The translations under genes were made by a program, and so were the position numbers. From RGIG7450 sp045633565 (GTDB lineage: Bacteria; Bacillota; Clostridia; RUG12999): a DNA stretch of 64,000 nucleotides. This document shows positions 6,841-15,232 of this stretch, piece by piece (position 1 is the first letter of the stretch; each line of letters begins with the position of its first letter). The notes under the pieces are model-generated. The model had not been told where the DNA came from. It was given only the letters and a program-made list of their open reading frames with translations, and made no database searches. The stretch covers positions 62,001-126,000 of the forward strand of contig JAZQYO010000006.1 in assembly GCA_045633565.1 (NCBI GenBank). Reading direction: 5' to 3'.

Positions 6841-8151
6841 ATGGGAAAACAGACAACAGACTTCAGATATAACACAGGGGCGACAAAGGTTCCCTGGGCA
6901 GCAGTTGGTGAGAACTACAACGCTCACGACTTAATGGAAATCATCCGCTTTTTAATGAAAGGCGAAGGAAAAGAATATGACGATGCGATAAACGCAGTTT
7001 GGGAACAGGTTAAAAAGCTTGACGCTGTATCAACTCCTCCGGGAAAACTTTCTCTCGGCAGCCAGGTTGAAGCAGCAGAAGCAGCTTGTAACGAATACCT
7101 TGGCACAACAACATCAACATTTGTAACAAATGCTACATCCGGTTTTGAAATTGCATACAAATATGCTAACCTTAAAGAGGGTGACGAAGTTATCGTACCT
7201 GCAATCACTTTCGTTGCTACAATGGCATATCCTTTAGCTATTGGTGCAAAACTTGTTTTTGCGGACGTTGACCCCAAAACAATCAACATGGACCCTGCTG
7301 ACGTTGCAAGAAAAATCACTCCCAAAACAAAGATGATTGTTCCCGTACATATCGGCGGTTACCCCGTTGACCTTGATCCTATTATGGAACTTGCAAAGAA
7401 AAACGACATTCTCGTTCTTGAAGATGCTGCACACGCTTTCGGTGCAATGTATAAAGGCAAAAAAATCGGTACAATCGGTGATTTTGCTGCATTCAGTATG
7501 CACGAAGTTAAAAACATTACTTCCTTCGGTGAAGGCGGTATTGCAACAACAAACATTCCCGGTTTTGGTCCGGAAATGAAAAGAGCAAGATTCTTAGGTC
7601 TTGATTTTACATGTCCGATTAAAGACTGGCTCTACAACATCACACCTATTAAAGGTAAAGAAAAGCCATTCGTAGCAGGCAACTATTCAACAACTGAAAT
7701 TCAGGGTCTCGGTCTTAAACTTCAGGTTGAAAGAAACGAACAGATTATTGAAGTAAGAAGAAAGGCTGCTGAATACCTCACAAACAGATTTAAAGGTAAT
7801 GACGCAATCATTCCTCAGGACCTCGGTAATGACGAAATTAAACCTACATTCCACCTTTACCTATTGCAGATTGACCCTGCAAAAGCAGGTGGTGACATTC
7901 AGGTTCTTAAGAAAAAACTTGAAGAAAAAGGCGTTACACAGATTGCTCACTTTGGTCCTCTTTACAGATTCAAAGTTGTTCAGGATATGGGATACGATTC
8001 AGACGAAATCGCAAAAACATGCCCCAACTGTGAAGAGGTATTTTATAAGAGATTCACACATCTGCCCCTTTACGGCTTAAGCGATGAACAGCTCGAGTAC
8101 ATGGCAGATATGGTTCTTGAAAGCATTGCTGAAATGCAGGCAGGCAAATAA
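6841..8151 (+). CDS. DegT/DnrJ/EryC1/StrS-family PLP-dependent aminotransferase
   Basis: This 436-residue fold-type I PLP enzyme belongs to the sugar aminotransferase family. VTNATSGFEIAYKYA (substrate/phosphate region), VPAITFVATMAYPLAIGAKLVFADVDP and VLEDAAHAFGA (Asp195 contacts the PLP nitrogen) are present. SMHEVKNITSFGEGG carries the Schiff-base lysine Lys224. Family members transaminate keto-sugar nucleotides or related keto-cyclitols. A CxxC pair (TCPNCEEV) near residue 385 could bind metal. It is the first gene after the divergent LacI regulator. Its ribosome binding site AGGAGG is strong, and it precedes three deacetylase-like paralogs and a phosphoesterase. The substrate is not known. 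A small terminator-like hairpin follows the gene, so the downstream genes may be expressed less. Confidence 0.9.
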   Translation: MGKQTTDFRYNTGATKVPWAAVGENYNAHDLMEIIRFLMKGEGKEYDDAINAVWEQVKKLDAVSTPPGKLSLGSQVEAAEAACNEYLGTTTSTFVTNATSGFEIAYKYANLKEGDEVIVPAITFVATMAYPLAIGAKLVFADVDPKTINMDPADVARKITPKTKMIVPVHIGGYPVDLDPIMELAKKNDILVLEDAAHAFGAMYKGKKIGTIGDFAAFSMHEVKNITSFGEGGIATTNIPGFGPEMKRARFLGLDFTCPIKDWLYNITPIKGKEKPFVAGNYSTTEIQGLGLKLQVERNEQIIEVRRKAAEYLTNRFKGNDAIIPQDLGNDEIKPTFHLYLLQIDPAKAGGDIQVLKKKLEEKGVTQIAHFGPLYRFKVVQDMGYDSDEIAKTCPNCEEVFYKRFTHLPLYGLSDEQLEYMADMVLESIAEMQAGK

Positions 8152-8165
8152 TTAAGCATAGAAAT

Positions 8166-8190
8166 GGAACGCGCCTGGCGCGTTCTATTT
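8166..8190 (+). terminator. Hairpin with T-run between aminotransferase and paralog 1 (attenuating terminator?)
   Basis: GAACGCGCC/GGCGCGTTC followed by TATTTTTT, 15 bases after the aminotransferase stop. The next ribosome binding site follows at once, so read-through is likely part of the design. Confidence 0.6.
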
Positions 8191-8205
8191 TTTGGAGGAA
8201 ATTAT

Positions 8206-9153
8206 ATGAGTAAAAAATATTACTTCTTTTTTATAGACGACATTATCTGGTTGTTCCGTGATTTGGCGCGTCAGCGTCCGGCAAAGCTTTTTGATAATGC
8301 GTTTATGAAGCTGCTCAAGGAGGCTCACGATAAATATGACCTTAAGGTTCAGCTCAATCTCTTTTATCGAACAGACTATTATTACGGTTGGGATGAATTT
8401 ACACTTGCCCAGATGCCCGATTGTTATAAGGAAGAATTTAAAGCGGTGTCCGACTGGATGAAGTTTTCTTTCCATTCAAAACAGGAGTTCCCCGATTATC
8501 CGCATGTCAATGCGTCTTATGATGATATGAAAAACTGTTTTGAAGCTATCAGAAATGAAGTTTTCCGTTTTGCGGGTGAAGAATGCTTTACTTATGGCGT
8601 AGTTCCGCATTGGGGAGCTGTAAGCTTTGATGGTTGCCGTGCGCTTAAAGACTGCGGTGTGAAGATGATTCAGACAAACTTTGGCCCCAAAGGTGAATAT
8701 AGCGGCGACCCGGACAGTTTGCCTTACGGTCATGCGGCGAGACTTTTGTGCAACCGCAAACCTGAAACAGGAATTTTCTTCAGAGGAAGTAAAGATACTG
8801 CAATTGATAATTCCATCTGTGCTTATAACCACAGCACAGACCCGGAATTTAAAAGGACGGTTTCTGGTCTTGGCAGTGTGTATGACGAAAAAACAGGTCT
8901 TTATATGAAATTTCTGGAGTCTATGACATTAAACCTTGAAACAGCAGAAACAATCAGGGAAACTTTTGAAAAAAGAGCGGATGATGACCTTATCAGCATA
9001 GGAAGTCACGAGCAATATTTTTACAAAGATTATTTTAACTATCAGCCATTTTACAGTGACAATCTTCTGCTTATGGCACGCCTTTTAAAAGAAGCAGGCA
9101 GAGAATGTATTTTCATTGAAGATTTGGTTGAGTTGGGTGGAGTGACAAAATGA
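8206..9153 (+). CDS. Uncharacterised NodB/polysaccharide-deacetylase-like protein, paralog 1 of 3
   Basis: This 315-residue protein has no signal peptide. The start at 8206 is set by GGAGG 8 bases upstream. The N-terminus KYYFFFIDDIIWLFRDL resembles motif 1 (F-x-D-D) of the NodB-type deacetylase/glycosidase barrel. FSFHSKQEFPDYP (about residue 85) offers the metal-type His. SHEQYFYKDYFNYQP near residue 265 provides another conserved His. These blocks recur in the two following genes. Together with the (beta/alpha)-type pattern they suggest a metal-dependent carbohydrate deacetylase-like barrel, but catalysis is unproven. The gene overlaps the next by ATGA. Confidence 0.65.
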   Translation: MSKKYYFFFIDDIIWLFRDLARQRPAKLFDNAFMKLLKEAHDKYDLKVQLNLFYRTDYYYGWDEFTLAQMPDCYKEEFKAVSDWMKFSFHSKQEFPDYPHVNASYDDMKNCFEAIRNEVFRFAGEECFTYGVVPHWGAVSFDGCRALKDCGVKMIQTNFGPKGEYSGDPDSLPYGHAARLLCNRKPETGIFFRGSKDTAIDNSICAYNHSTDPEFKRTVSGLGSVYDEKTGLYMKFLESMTLNLETAETIRETFEKRADDDLISIGSHEQYFYKDYFNYQPFYSDNLLLMARLLKEAGRECIFIEDLVELGGVTK

Positions 9154-10097
9154 AAAAAAGATTTTTCTTCTTTATAGACGATGTTATATGGCTGTTCCGT
9201 GACCTGACCCGTCAGCGTCCGTCAAAGCTTTTTGACAATCCATTTCTTAAAATACTTAAAAATGCACATGAAAGATATGACCTTAAGGTACAGCTTAATC
9301 TGTTTTATTCTACAGACTACTACTACGGTATGGATGAATTTACTCTTGCTGATATGACCGACTGTTACAAGGCGGAATTTGAGGCGGCATCCGACTGGCT
9401 TAAGCTGTCCTTTCATTCAAAAGAGGAATTTCCCGATTATCCGCATGTGAACTCTTCCTATGAGGATATTTACAAGTTGTTCAACGACATAAAAAATGAG
9501 ATTTTCCGTTTTGCCGGGGAGAAAAGCTTTGGCTGGGGAATTATCCCGCACTGGCTTCCGGTAAGTCTGGACGGCTGTCGTGCGCTTAAGGACTCGGGTG
9601 CGAAAATTGTGGCAGTTACAGTTGGAAAAAGAATGGACTACACCGGCGATGCTTCCTGTCTGCCATACGGTCATGCGGGAAGACTTTTGCAGAACCGCAA
9701 ACCCGAAACTATGCTTTTCACAAGGGATACAAAAGATACTGCCATTGAAAGCTCAATCTGCGGCTACAACCATTTTGAAGACCCCGCACTTGAGCAGAAT
9801 GACAGGGATTTAAATTATATAACCGATGAAAAAACAGGGTTGAACTTTAAAAAACTTGACGATAACTTTGACCTTAATCTTTTTAATGTAGGTGAACTTA
9901 AAGAAGAACTTGAAAAACGCAGCGGTTATGAGCTTATGTGTATCGGAAATCACGAGCAGTATTTCCACAAGGACTATTTTGCTTATCAGCCCGAGTATGA
10001 GGAAAAGATTTACCTTATGGCAAAAACTTTAAAAGATGCCGGCAGAGAATGTATTTTTATTGAAGATTTGGTTGAATTAGGTGGAGTGATAAAATGA
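9150..10097 (+). CDS. Uncharacterised NodB/polysaccharide-deacetylase-like protein, paralog 2 of 3
   Basis: This 315-residue protein is close to paralog 1 along its whole length, at roughly 60% identity by eye. Both end in the same GRECIFIEDLVELGGV tail. Shared blocks are FFFIDDVIWLFRDL, RQRPSKLFDN, LKVQLNLFYSTDYYYG, LSFHSKEEFPDYPHVN, DASCLPYGHAGRLLQNRKPET and NHEQYFHKDYFAYQP. It starts within the stop of paralog 1 and its own stop overlaps the start of paralog 3. The three are therefore coupled tandem duplicates. Keeping the Asp-Asp and His residues in both copies suggests both are functional. A difference in substrate is possible but not visible. Confidence 0.65.
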   Translation: MKKRFFFFIDDVIWLFRDLTRQRPSKLFDNPFLKILKNAHERYDLKVQLNLFYSTDYYYGMDEFTLADMTDCYKAEFEAASDWLKLSFHSKEEFPDYPHVNSSYEDIYKLFNDIKNEIFRFAGEKSFGWGIIPHWLPVSLDGCRALKDSGAKIVAVTVGKRMDYTGDASCLPYGHAGRLLQNRKPETMLFTRDTKDTAIESSICGYNHFEDPALEQNDRDLNYITDEKTGLNFKKLDDNFDLNLFNVGELKEELEKRSGYELMCIGNHEQYFHKDYFAYQPEYEEKIYLMAKTLKDAGRECIFIEDLVELGGVIK

Positions 10098-11020
10098 AAA
10101 AAAGAGCGTATTTCTTTATTGACGATGTAATATGGGTGTTCCGTGATTTGGCGAGAAAACGCCCGGCATCAATTTTCGACAATGATTATATGAAAGGGCT
10201 GAAATTTGCACACGACAATTTCGGTCTTAAGGTTCAGCTCAATATATTTACCCGTACCGACTTTTATTATGGTGTGGATGAATTTAACCTTTCGCAAATG
10301 CCCGACATATATAAAGATGAATGGAAAGCAAATGCCGACTGGATTAAGTTCGGGTTCCATTCCCGTCAGGAGTTTCCGGACTATCCTTTTGTAAATGCTA
10401 CATATGAGGATGTTGACGTGTGCTATAAAGAGGCATATAAAGAAGTGTGCCGTTTTGCGGATGCATCCATGATGGCAAAAGGCGTTTGCACTCACTGGCT
10501 GCCCATGAGTAAAGCCGGCTGTCAGGCACTTTATGACAATGGTTGCACTATGATTAGTGCAACGTATGGCGAGAAAGCTGATTATACCGGTGATGCGTCC
10601 TGCCTGCCCTACGGACACGCAGAAAGACTTTTAAATAATCGTCAGCCCGAAACCGGGTTGTTTAAAAGGATTTCACCTGATGTGAAAATTACTTATTCAA
10701 TCTGCGGATACAATCACATTTATACAGAGGATTATGAGAGAACTCTTTACAATGACGAAGCCATTTTGGATAAAGAAACAGGCATCAGATTTAAAAGGTT
10801 CTGTAATGGTGGGGTGCTCAACCTTATCAAAAAGGAAGATGTTAAAGCGGAAGTTGAAAAGGGAATGAAAGGTTCTTTTCTTGGTTGTGCAACTCATGAG
10901 CAGTATTTCTATTCAGATTACTTTGCTTATCAGCCTGATTATATGGAGAAAATAAACATAATGGCAGAGACGGCAATGAAAGGCGGATATGAATTTTTCT
11001 TTATTGAAGAATTAGTATAA
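10094..11020 (+). CDS. Uncharacterised NodB/polysaccharide-deacetylase-like protein, paralog 3 of 3
   Basis: This 308-residue protein is the most divergent of the three. It keeps YFFIDDVIWVFRDLARKRP, FGFHSRQEFPDYPFVN, THWLP, DASCLPYGHAERLLNNRQPETG and THEQYFYSDYFAYQP. It lacks the last seven or so residues shared by the others. A hairpin terminator follows, yet the phosphoesterase gene begins only 78 bases further on. The order (aminotransferase, three paralogs, phosphoesterase, divergent LacI regulator) suggests the processing of an amino- or acetamido-sugar or sugar phosphate, which is an inference from context. Confidence 0.65.
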   Translation: MKKRAYFFIDDVIWVFRDLARKRPASIFDNDYMKGLKFAHDNFGLKVQLNIFTRTDFYYGVDEFNLSQMPDIYKDEWKANADWIKFGFHSRQEFPDYPFVNATYEDVDVCYKEAYKEVCRFADASMMAKGVCTHWLPMSKAGCQALYDNGCTMISATYGEKADYTGDASCLPYGHAERLLNNRQPETGLFKRISPDVKITYSICGYNHIYTEDYERTLYNDEAILDKETGIRFKRFCNGGVLNLIKKEDVKAEVEKGMKGSFLGCATHEQYFYSDYFAYQPDYMEKINIMAETAMKGGYEFFFIEELV

Positions 11021-11026
11021 AAAAAT

Positions 11027-11057
11027 GCTCCTCTTTGATTGACAAAGGGGAGCTTTT
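11027..11057 (+). terminator. Terminator-like hairpin after paralog 3
   Basis: GCTCCTCTTTG/CAAAGGGGAGC with TTTTATG. It separates the paralog genes from the phosphoesterase gene and probably gives partial read-through. Confidence 0.7.
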
Positions 11058-11097
11058 ATGTTACGATAAACAAAAAAAGAAAAAAGGTGGCGTACAT

Positions 11098-12267
11098 ATG
11101 GCTGAATTCAGATGCACAAAATGCGGTAACATATTTATGGAAGGGTATCCTCCCGAAAAATGCCAGTATGAATGGTGTCCTGGCACAAAAGAAGACTATG
11201 TGAAAATAGTTGAAGACCCCAAACCCACCATTCCTCACTATTACAGAGAAATGCTGGATGAAAAAATTACTAAAATTCATGAGCTTCAGTCAGAAGCAGG
11301 CCGTGAATGCTCAAGCTTTGGTGCTATAACAGATATTCACTGGTCACAGAGCTCAAAACATTCGGCAGCAATTTTGGAAGAAGTTTTGCAGCGTTGCGCA
11401 ATTCCATATTATGTAAACCTTGGCGATATTGTAACAGGCTTTGGTCTGTGTGACAAGGAGTCTTTATTTGAGGACCTTGACTACTACAAACGCGCCTTTA
11501 AAAATATTGAAAGTAAATGTCTTATGGTTGAGGGTAATCACGATGTGGGCTTTTCAACGCTTGGTGCACCGCACTACTATGTTGAAAATCTGACAGATGA
11601 TGAGATTTATGACCACATGTTCAGATTTGTGGAGCAGTACCCCAACCGTCATTTTGGCGGACCCAACTATTATTATGCTGATGACCCGGCACATAAAATG
11701 AGATATGTTATCATAGCTTGTCACGATGTTCCGAGTGAAGAAGTAAAACCAGACAAATTCCCGGTATATACAAAATTCACTACAAGTGCAATCCGCCAGA
11801 AACAGATGGAGTGGCTTGCAAATGTAGCTCTTGATGTACCCGACAGTGAATGGACAGTAACACTTTTTAGCCACGAAGCGCTGATAAGAGGATGGGAAAT
11901 GCGCGGCAGCGAAATTATCACAGGAATACTTAATGCTTTTAAAAACCACACAAAATTTGAAGGTAAAACAAATATTGGCGAAGAGGGATTTGAAGTTGAG
12001 ATTTCTGTAGACTACACAGGCAGAGGCGGTAACTTCACTGCCTGGGTATGCGGACATTTCCACGATTCCTGCGTGGAGGTTCACGATGGAATTACCTGCA
12101 TCAGCGTTATAAACGATTCCCGTGGTAGACCCTGGCATCAGCCCTATGAACGAGTACTTGGCACAACATCTGAACACGCATTTGACATTTTCACCGTTGA
12201 CAAACGCAAAAGAAAAATCTTTATCACACGCATCGGTGCAGGTGTTGACAGAGAAGTAGATTATTAA
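11098..12267 (+). CDS. Zinc-ribbon calcineurin-like phosphoesterase
   Basis: This 389-residue protein starts at 11098, where AAGGTGG lies 7 bases upstream. The N-terminal rubredoxin-like ribbon (FRCTKCGNIFMEGYPPEKC and CPGT, residues 4-28) is followed by a metallophosphoesterase domain. That domain shows the full metal set: TDIHWSQ (D-x-H), LGDIVTGFG (GD), EGNHDVGF (GNHD), LFSHEALI and CGHFHDSCVE (GHFH). It should hydrolyse a phosphomonoester or diester in the cytoplasm with a binuclear metal centre. Its place behind the aminotransferase/deacetylase-like genes hints at dephosphorylating a product of that pathway. The substrate is unknown. A terminator follows. Confidence 0.82.
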   Translation: MAEFRCTKCGNIFMEGYPPEKCQYEWCPGTKEDYVKIVEDPKPTIPHYYREMLDEKITKIHELQSEAGRECSSFGAITDIHWSQSSKHSAAILEEVLQRCAIPYYVNLGDIVTGFGLCDKESLFEDLDYYKRAFKNIESKCLMVEGNHDVGFSTLGAPHYYVENLTDDEIYDHMFRFVEQYPNRHFGGPNYYYADDPAHKMRYVIIACHDVPSEEVKPDKFPVYTKFTTSAIRQKQMEWLANVALDVPDSEWTVTLFSHEALIRGWEMRGSEIITGILNAFKNHTKFEGKTNIGEEGFEVEISVDYTGRGGNFTAWVCGHFHDSCVEVHDGITCISVINDSRGRPWHQPYERVLGTTSEHAFDIFTVDKRKRKIFITRIGAGVDREVDY

Positions 12268-12277
12268 TAAACAAGAA

Positions 12278-12305
12278 AGTCCGCCGTTTTCTGCGGACTT
12301 TTTAT
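12278..12305 (+). terminator. Terminator of the phosphoesterase operon
   Basis: AGTCCGCC/TGCGGACT hairpin followed by TTTTATTTTT. Confidence 0.88.
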
Positions 12306-12312
12306 TTTTCTA

Positions 12313-12363
12313 TTGACAATTTGCGACTACGGGTGTAGAATATAAATATAACTACAATTGTAG
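12313..12363 (+). promoter_or_regulatory. Promoter with two BlaI-type operators
   Basis: TTGACA (12313-12318), 17 bases, TAGAAT (12336-12341). The dyads CTACGGGTGTAG (12327-12338) and CTACAATTGTAG (12352-12363) match the TACA/TGTA core recognised by BlaI/MecI repressors. The first overlaps the -10 box and the second covers the start of the transcript. This fits repression by the product of the very next gene. Confidence 0.85.
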
Positions 12364-12385
12364 AAAATGGTGAGGAGGTGTTTTT

Positions 12386-12763
12386 ATGGCTAATGAAATC
12401 GTAAACATTGGTGAAGCTGAACTTGAGATTATGAAGATTTTGTGGGAAAGTGAGACGCCTGTAAACACTCAGCAGATAAGCGCTGCTGTTAAGGAAAAGG
12501 ACTGGAAACGAACAACAATTTCAACCTTTCTCACAAGACTTGTCCGAAAAGGTGCGGTTTCTTTGGAAAAAAGAGGGAAATTATATTATTATGCACCTAT
12601 TGTTTCAAAAAAAGAATATCAGCATCGGCAAACAGGGAATTTAATAAGGAGTTTGTTTAACGGCTCAGTAAAAGATTTTGCGGTATCTTTTTTTAAAGAT
12701 GAAAAGTTAAGTGAAACTGATATAAAAGAGCTCAAAGCACTGATTGCGGAAATGGAGGAGTAA
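12386..12763 (+). CDS. BlaI/MecI-family transcriptional repressor
   Basis: This 125-residue protein has the winged-helix DNA-binding domain of the family (GEAELEIMKILWESETPVNTQQISAA, then WKRTTISTFLTRLVRKGAVSLEKRGKLYYYAPIVSKKEY). A C-terminal dimerisation helix region follows. The family represses its own operon and is inactivated by proteolysis when a BlaR/MecR-like sensor is triggered. The gene is preceded by two fitting operators and followed after 3 bases by the M56 peptidase gene. Target genes here appear to be the operon itself, including an SLH-domain protein rather than a beta-lactamase. Confidence 0.93.
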   Translation: MANEIVNIGEAELEIMKILWESETPVNTQQISAAVKEKDWKRTTISTFLTRLVRKGAVSLEKRGKLYYYAPIVSKKEYQHRQTGNLIRSLFNGSVKDFAVSFFKDEKLSETDIKELKALIAEMEE

Positions 12764-12766
12764 TCC

Positions 12767-14260
12767 ATGATTCATGATATTTTTAAATGGGTGATTACTT
12801 CATCGTGCATGGGCACAGCACTTACTTTTCTAATTGTTTTGTTACGACCATTGACTAAAAAAGTTTTTTTTAATACATGGCACTATTACATATGGCTTAT
12901 TGTCTTAGCGGTTATGATAATTCCGATAAAATTTGATATTGCGGTAAATGGTATGGACAAAATGCCGGAACAAGTCAGAATGGTTGCCGTTGCCGGACAA
13001 AAGGTAATCGAACCAGTGACCCAAACAATGGTTTGGCAAATAGGGTTAGAGGAAATATGGCTCACGGGGGTTGTAATAGTACTGCTTGTAAAAATATTTT
13101 CATATATTTTTTTTCGCTATCAGTTGCAAAAAAATGGACACAAAATTTCCTGTGAAATGACTGAAAATTTTACTGACAGAAAAATTACGGTTATACAATC
13201 GAAAATAACGGCATCACCTTTTATAACAGGCCTTTTAAAACCCATACTTGTTTTGCCCGCAACACCTTTGAAAAAGCGACAGTTTGAATTTGTTCTTGCT
13301 CATGAGATGGTTCACCTGAAAAGAAAAGATATCTTATATAAATGGATTGTGTGTTTTGCTAAATGTGTTCATTGGTTTAATCCGATAATATATTTTGCGG
13401 CAAAACAAATTGATATTGAGTGTGAAATTTCCTGTGATGCAGAGGCGACCGAGTTTATGAACCATAAGGAGAAAAAAGATTATGCTGATACGGTTCTTAC
13501 GCTGGCTTTTGCCCATGGGAAAAAATTCCCCTTGGCAACAGGTATGGCAGACAGTAAAAGAATTTTGAAGAAAAGAATTTTGTCTATTTCAAAGGAATCA
13601 AAACAAGGGAAATTTATTAAAGTTTTTTCTGTGATTGTATTGATAGGTTGTATGGTTGGGGCATTGTTTATTAGTGGAACAGCAGCGGGAGTTATGATGG
13701 AAAAAATTCAACCAAAACTTAAAATTGTAGAAAAACTTCCTATGATTGAAAAAATATTTGATAGACCGATATTGGAAAAGATAACGAAAAACCAAGCCGA
13801 GCCGCTTCCTGTCGAAAATGAACAAGCTGCAATGGAAAACCAACCTCGTCTGTTTCTTATCGAAAATGAAGAGCCTGCATTGGTGGAAGATATTGAAAAG
13901 GCACACACAGAGAATAACTATCCCGAGGAAGAAGTTTTAACGGAGAGTTTTATTATGCCTGAAAATGCAAGGGTTATAAATTACAGCTCGGATGATAAAT
14001 CTACTCATTATATAACACTGCATCCGGATGAAAATGGTTTAATTTCAGTATACTTTGATTCGGGTGTGCAAAATGCTTTGGCAATGGTAAATATTTATGA
14101 TAGCGAAAGACCCGGTCAAGGTTGGAAGTATAGTTTACCAACAGATGGTCAGGCAGCTTATGAGTTTGACGGATTTGACACCGAGAAAACTTATACGGTT
14201 GAAATAAACACATATTGTCCCGGAAATTATGGAATAGAAGGAAATGCGTATATCTATTAA
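12767..14260 (+). CDS. BlaR1/MecR1-like M56 membrane metallopeptidase
   Basis: This 497-residue protein has an N-terminal membrane region with hydrophobic segments near residues 13-25, 38-51 and 92-110. The zinc-peptidase motif LAHEMVHLKRKD has His179-Glu180 and His183. The later WFNPIIYFAAKQIDIECEISCDAEA is the third M56 signature. Another membrane segment lies near residue 290. The extracellular C-terminus has acidic EN-rich repeats (PLPVENEQAAMENQP, LFLIENEEPALVED) and a beta-rich end. It lacks the penicillin-binding sensor domain of true BlaR1. It therefore probably senses another envelope signal and cleaves the BlaI-like repressor encoded just upstream. Confidence 0.85.
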   Translation: MIHDIFKWVITSSCMGTALTFLIVLLRPLTKKVFFNTWHYYIWLIVLAVMIIPIKFDIAVNGMDKMPEQVRMVAVAGQKVIEPVTQTMVWQIGLEEIWLTGVVIVLLVKIFSYIFFRYQLQKNGHKISCEMTENFTDRKITVIQSKITASPFITGLLKPILVLPATPLKKRQFEFVLAHEMVHLKRKDILYKWIVCFAKCVHWFNPIIYFAAKQIDIECEISCDAEATEFMNHKEKKDYADTVLTLAFAHGKKFPLATGMADSKRILKKRILSISKESKQGKFIKVFSVIVLIGCMVGALFISGTAAGVMMEKIQPKLKIVEKLPMIEKIFDRPILEKITKNQAEPLPVENEQAAMENQPRLFLIENEEPALVEDIEKAHTENNYPEEEVLTESFIMPENARVINYSSDDKSTHYITLHPDENGLISVYFDSGVQNALAMVNIYDSERPGQGWKYSLPTDGQAAYEFDGFDTEKTYTVEINTYCPGNYGIEGNAYIY

Positions 14261-14270
14261 GGAGGATAAA

Positions 14271-15203
14271 ATGAAGAAAATATTAATTGTAATAATGGTT
14301 TTTGCAATGATGACTAATGTTTATGCTGCTGAACTGCCTGAATATATGGCAGATTTGGCAAAGTATAAAATTATGGAGGGAGACCCAGACGGGAATCTAA
14401 GGCTTGACGAAACAGTAACAAGAGCCGAAATGGCAAAAATAGTTATTGCCTCGATGGGACTTGGAGAAAGTATTGCAAAAACCAATACTGTTTTTGAAGA
14501 TGTAACAGAGGCGTATTGGGCAAGCGGATATATTAATGCTGCCTACCAAATGGGAATTGTAAATGGAAAATCAGAAACAGCATTTGACCCTGAGGCAAAT
14601 GTTACCTATGAAGAAGCAGTAAAAATGCTTGTGTGTGCAGTTGGGTATTCCCAAAAAGCCGAAAGTATGGGAGGATATCCTTTTGGATATATGCAGACGG
14701 CAGCATTATGCGGAATACTTGAGGGACTTGATGTAATTGCAGTAAACGCAGCTATTCGTGGGGATATTGCGGCTTTGGTAAACAATGCAATTGACGTTCC
14801 GCTCATGTATCAGGTTGGATTTGGAGCAGTTACCGAGTTTCAGATAATGGATGGAAAAAACGGAAATCCTCTTATTACACTGCGCACAGACCTTGAAGAG
14901 CTTTATGGGGAAAAAGATGAAGTGCCGAGATATAATGGCGAGGAATATATAGGCCGAGTATTGCAGATTACTGCACTGAGGCAAACGGATGGGGGATATG
15001 AGTTTAGAAATTTTCTTAATGAAAAAGATGATGCAACATATGTTATAACGGAGGATACATACGTATATCTGAGTGAAAACACAATGCCTCTTGAGGAAAT
15101 TTCTGACGGCATGTATGCACAGGTATGGCATAGAACCGATGCACAAGGTAAAATTGAAATTCAAAAAATTGAATTGATGAAACAGGAACCTTCGGGGATA
15201 TAA
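14271..15203 (+). CDS. Secreted S-layer-homology (SLH) domain protein
   Basis: This 310-residue protein starts at 14271 (AAGGAGGATAAA upstream). A signal peptide (MKKILIVIMVFAMMTNVYA) is followed by SLH repeats: YMADLAKYKIMEGDPDGNLRLDETVTRAEMAKIV, then YWASGYINAAYQMGIVNGKSETAFDPEANVTYEEAVKML, and a weaker third. The C-terminal part, from about residue 190, is a beta-rich domain I do not recognise. SLH domains anchor proteins to pyruvylated secondary cell-wall polymer. The gene is 10 bases behind the M56 sensor gene and ends at a bidirectional terminator. It is probably the effector of the BlaI/BlaR-like circuit. Confidence 0.85.
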   Translation: MKKILIVIMVFAMMTNVYAAELPEYMADLAKYKIMEGDPDGNLRLDETVTRAEMAKIVIASMGLGESIAKTNTVFEDVTEAYWASGYINAAYQMGIVNGKSETAFDPEANVTYEEAVKMLVCAVGYSQKAESMGGYPFGYMQTAALCGILEGLDVIAVNAAIRGDIAALVNNAIDVPLMYQVGFGAVTEFQIMDGKNGNPLITLRTDLEELYGEKDEVPRYNGEEYIGRVLQITALRQTDGGYEFRNFLNEKDDATYVITEDTYVYLSENTMPLEEISDGMYAQVWHRTDAQGKIEIQKIELMKQEPSGI

Positions 15204-15232
15204 TAAAAGGACGGCTCAGCCGTCCTTTTATT
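15203..15232. terminator. Bidirectional terminator between SLH gene and dCMP deaminase gene
   Basis: AAAAGGACGGCTGAGCCGTCCTTTT-type hairpin flanked by A-run and T-run. Confidence 0.88.

Noticed and set aside
10094..12267. Aminotransferase/NodB-like/phosphoesterase operon as an antiphage defence system
   Set aside because: No nuclease, sensor or toxin domain and no defence neighbours. A divergent LacI-type regulator points to metabolism.
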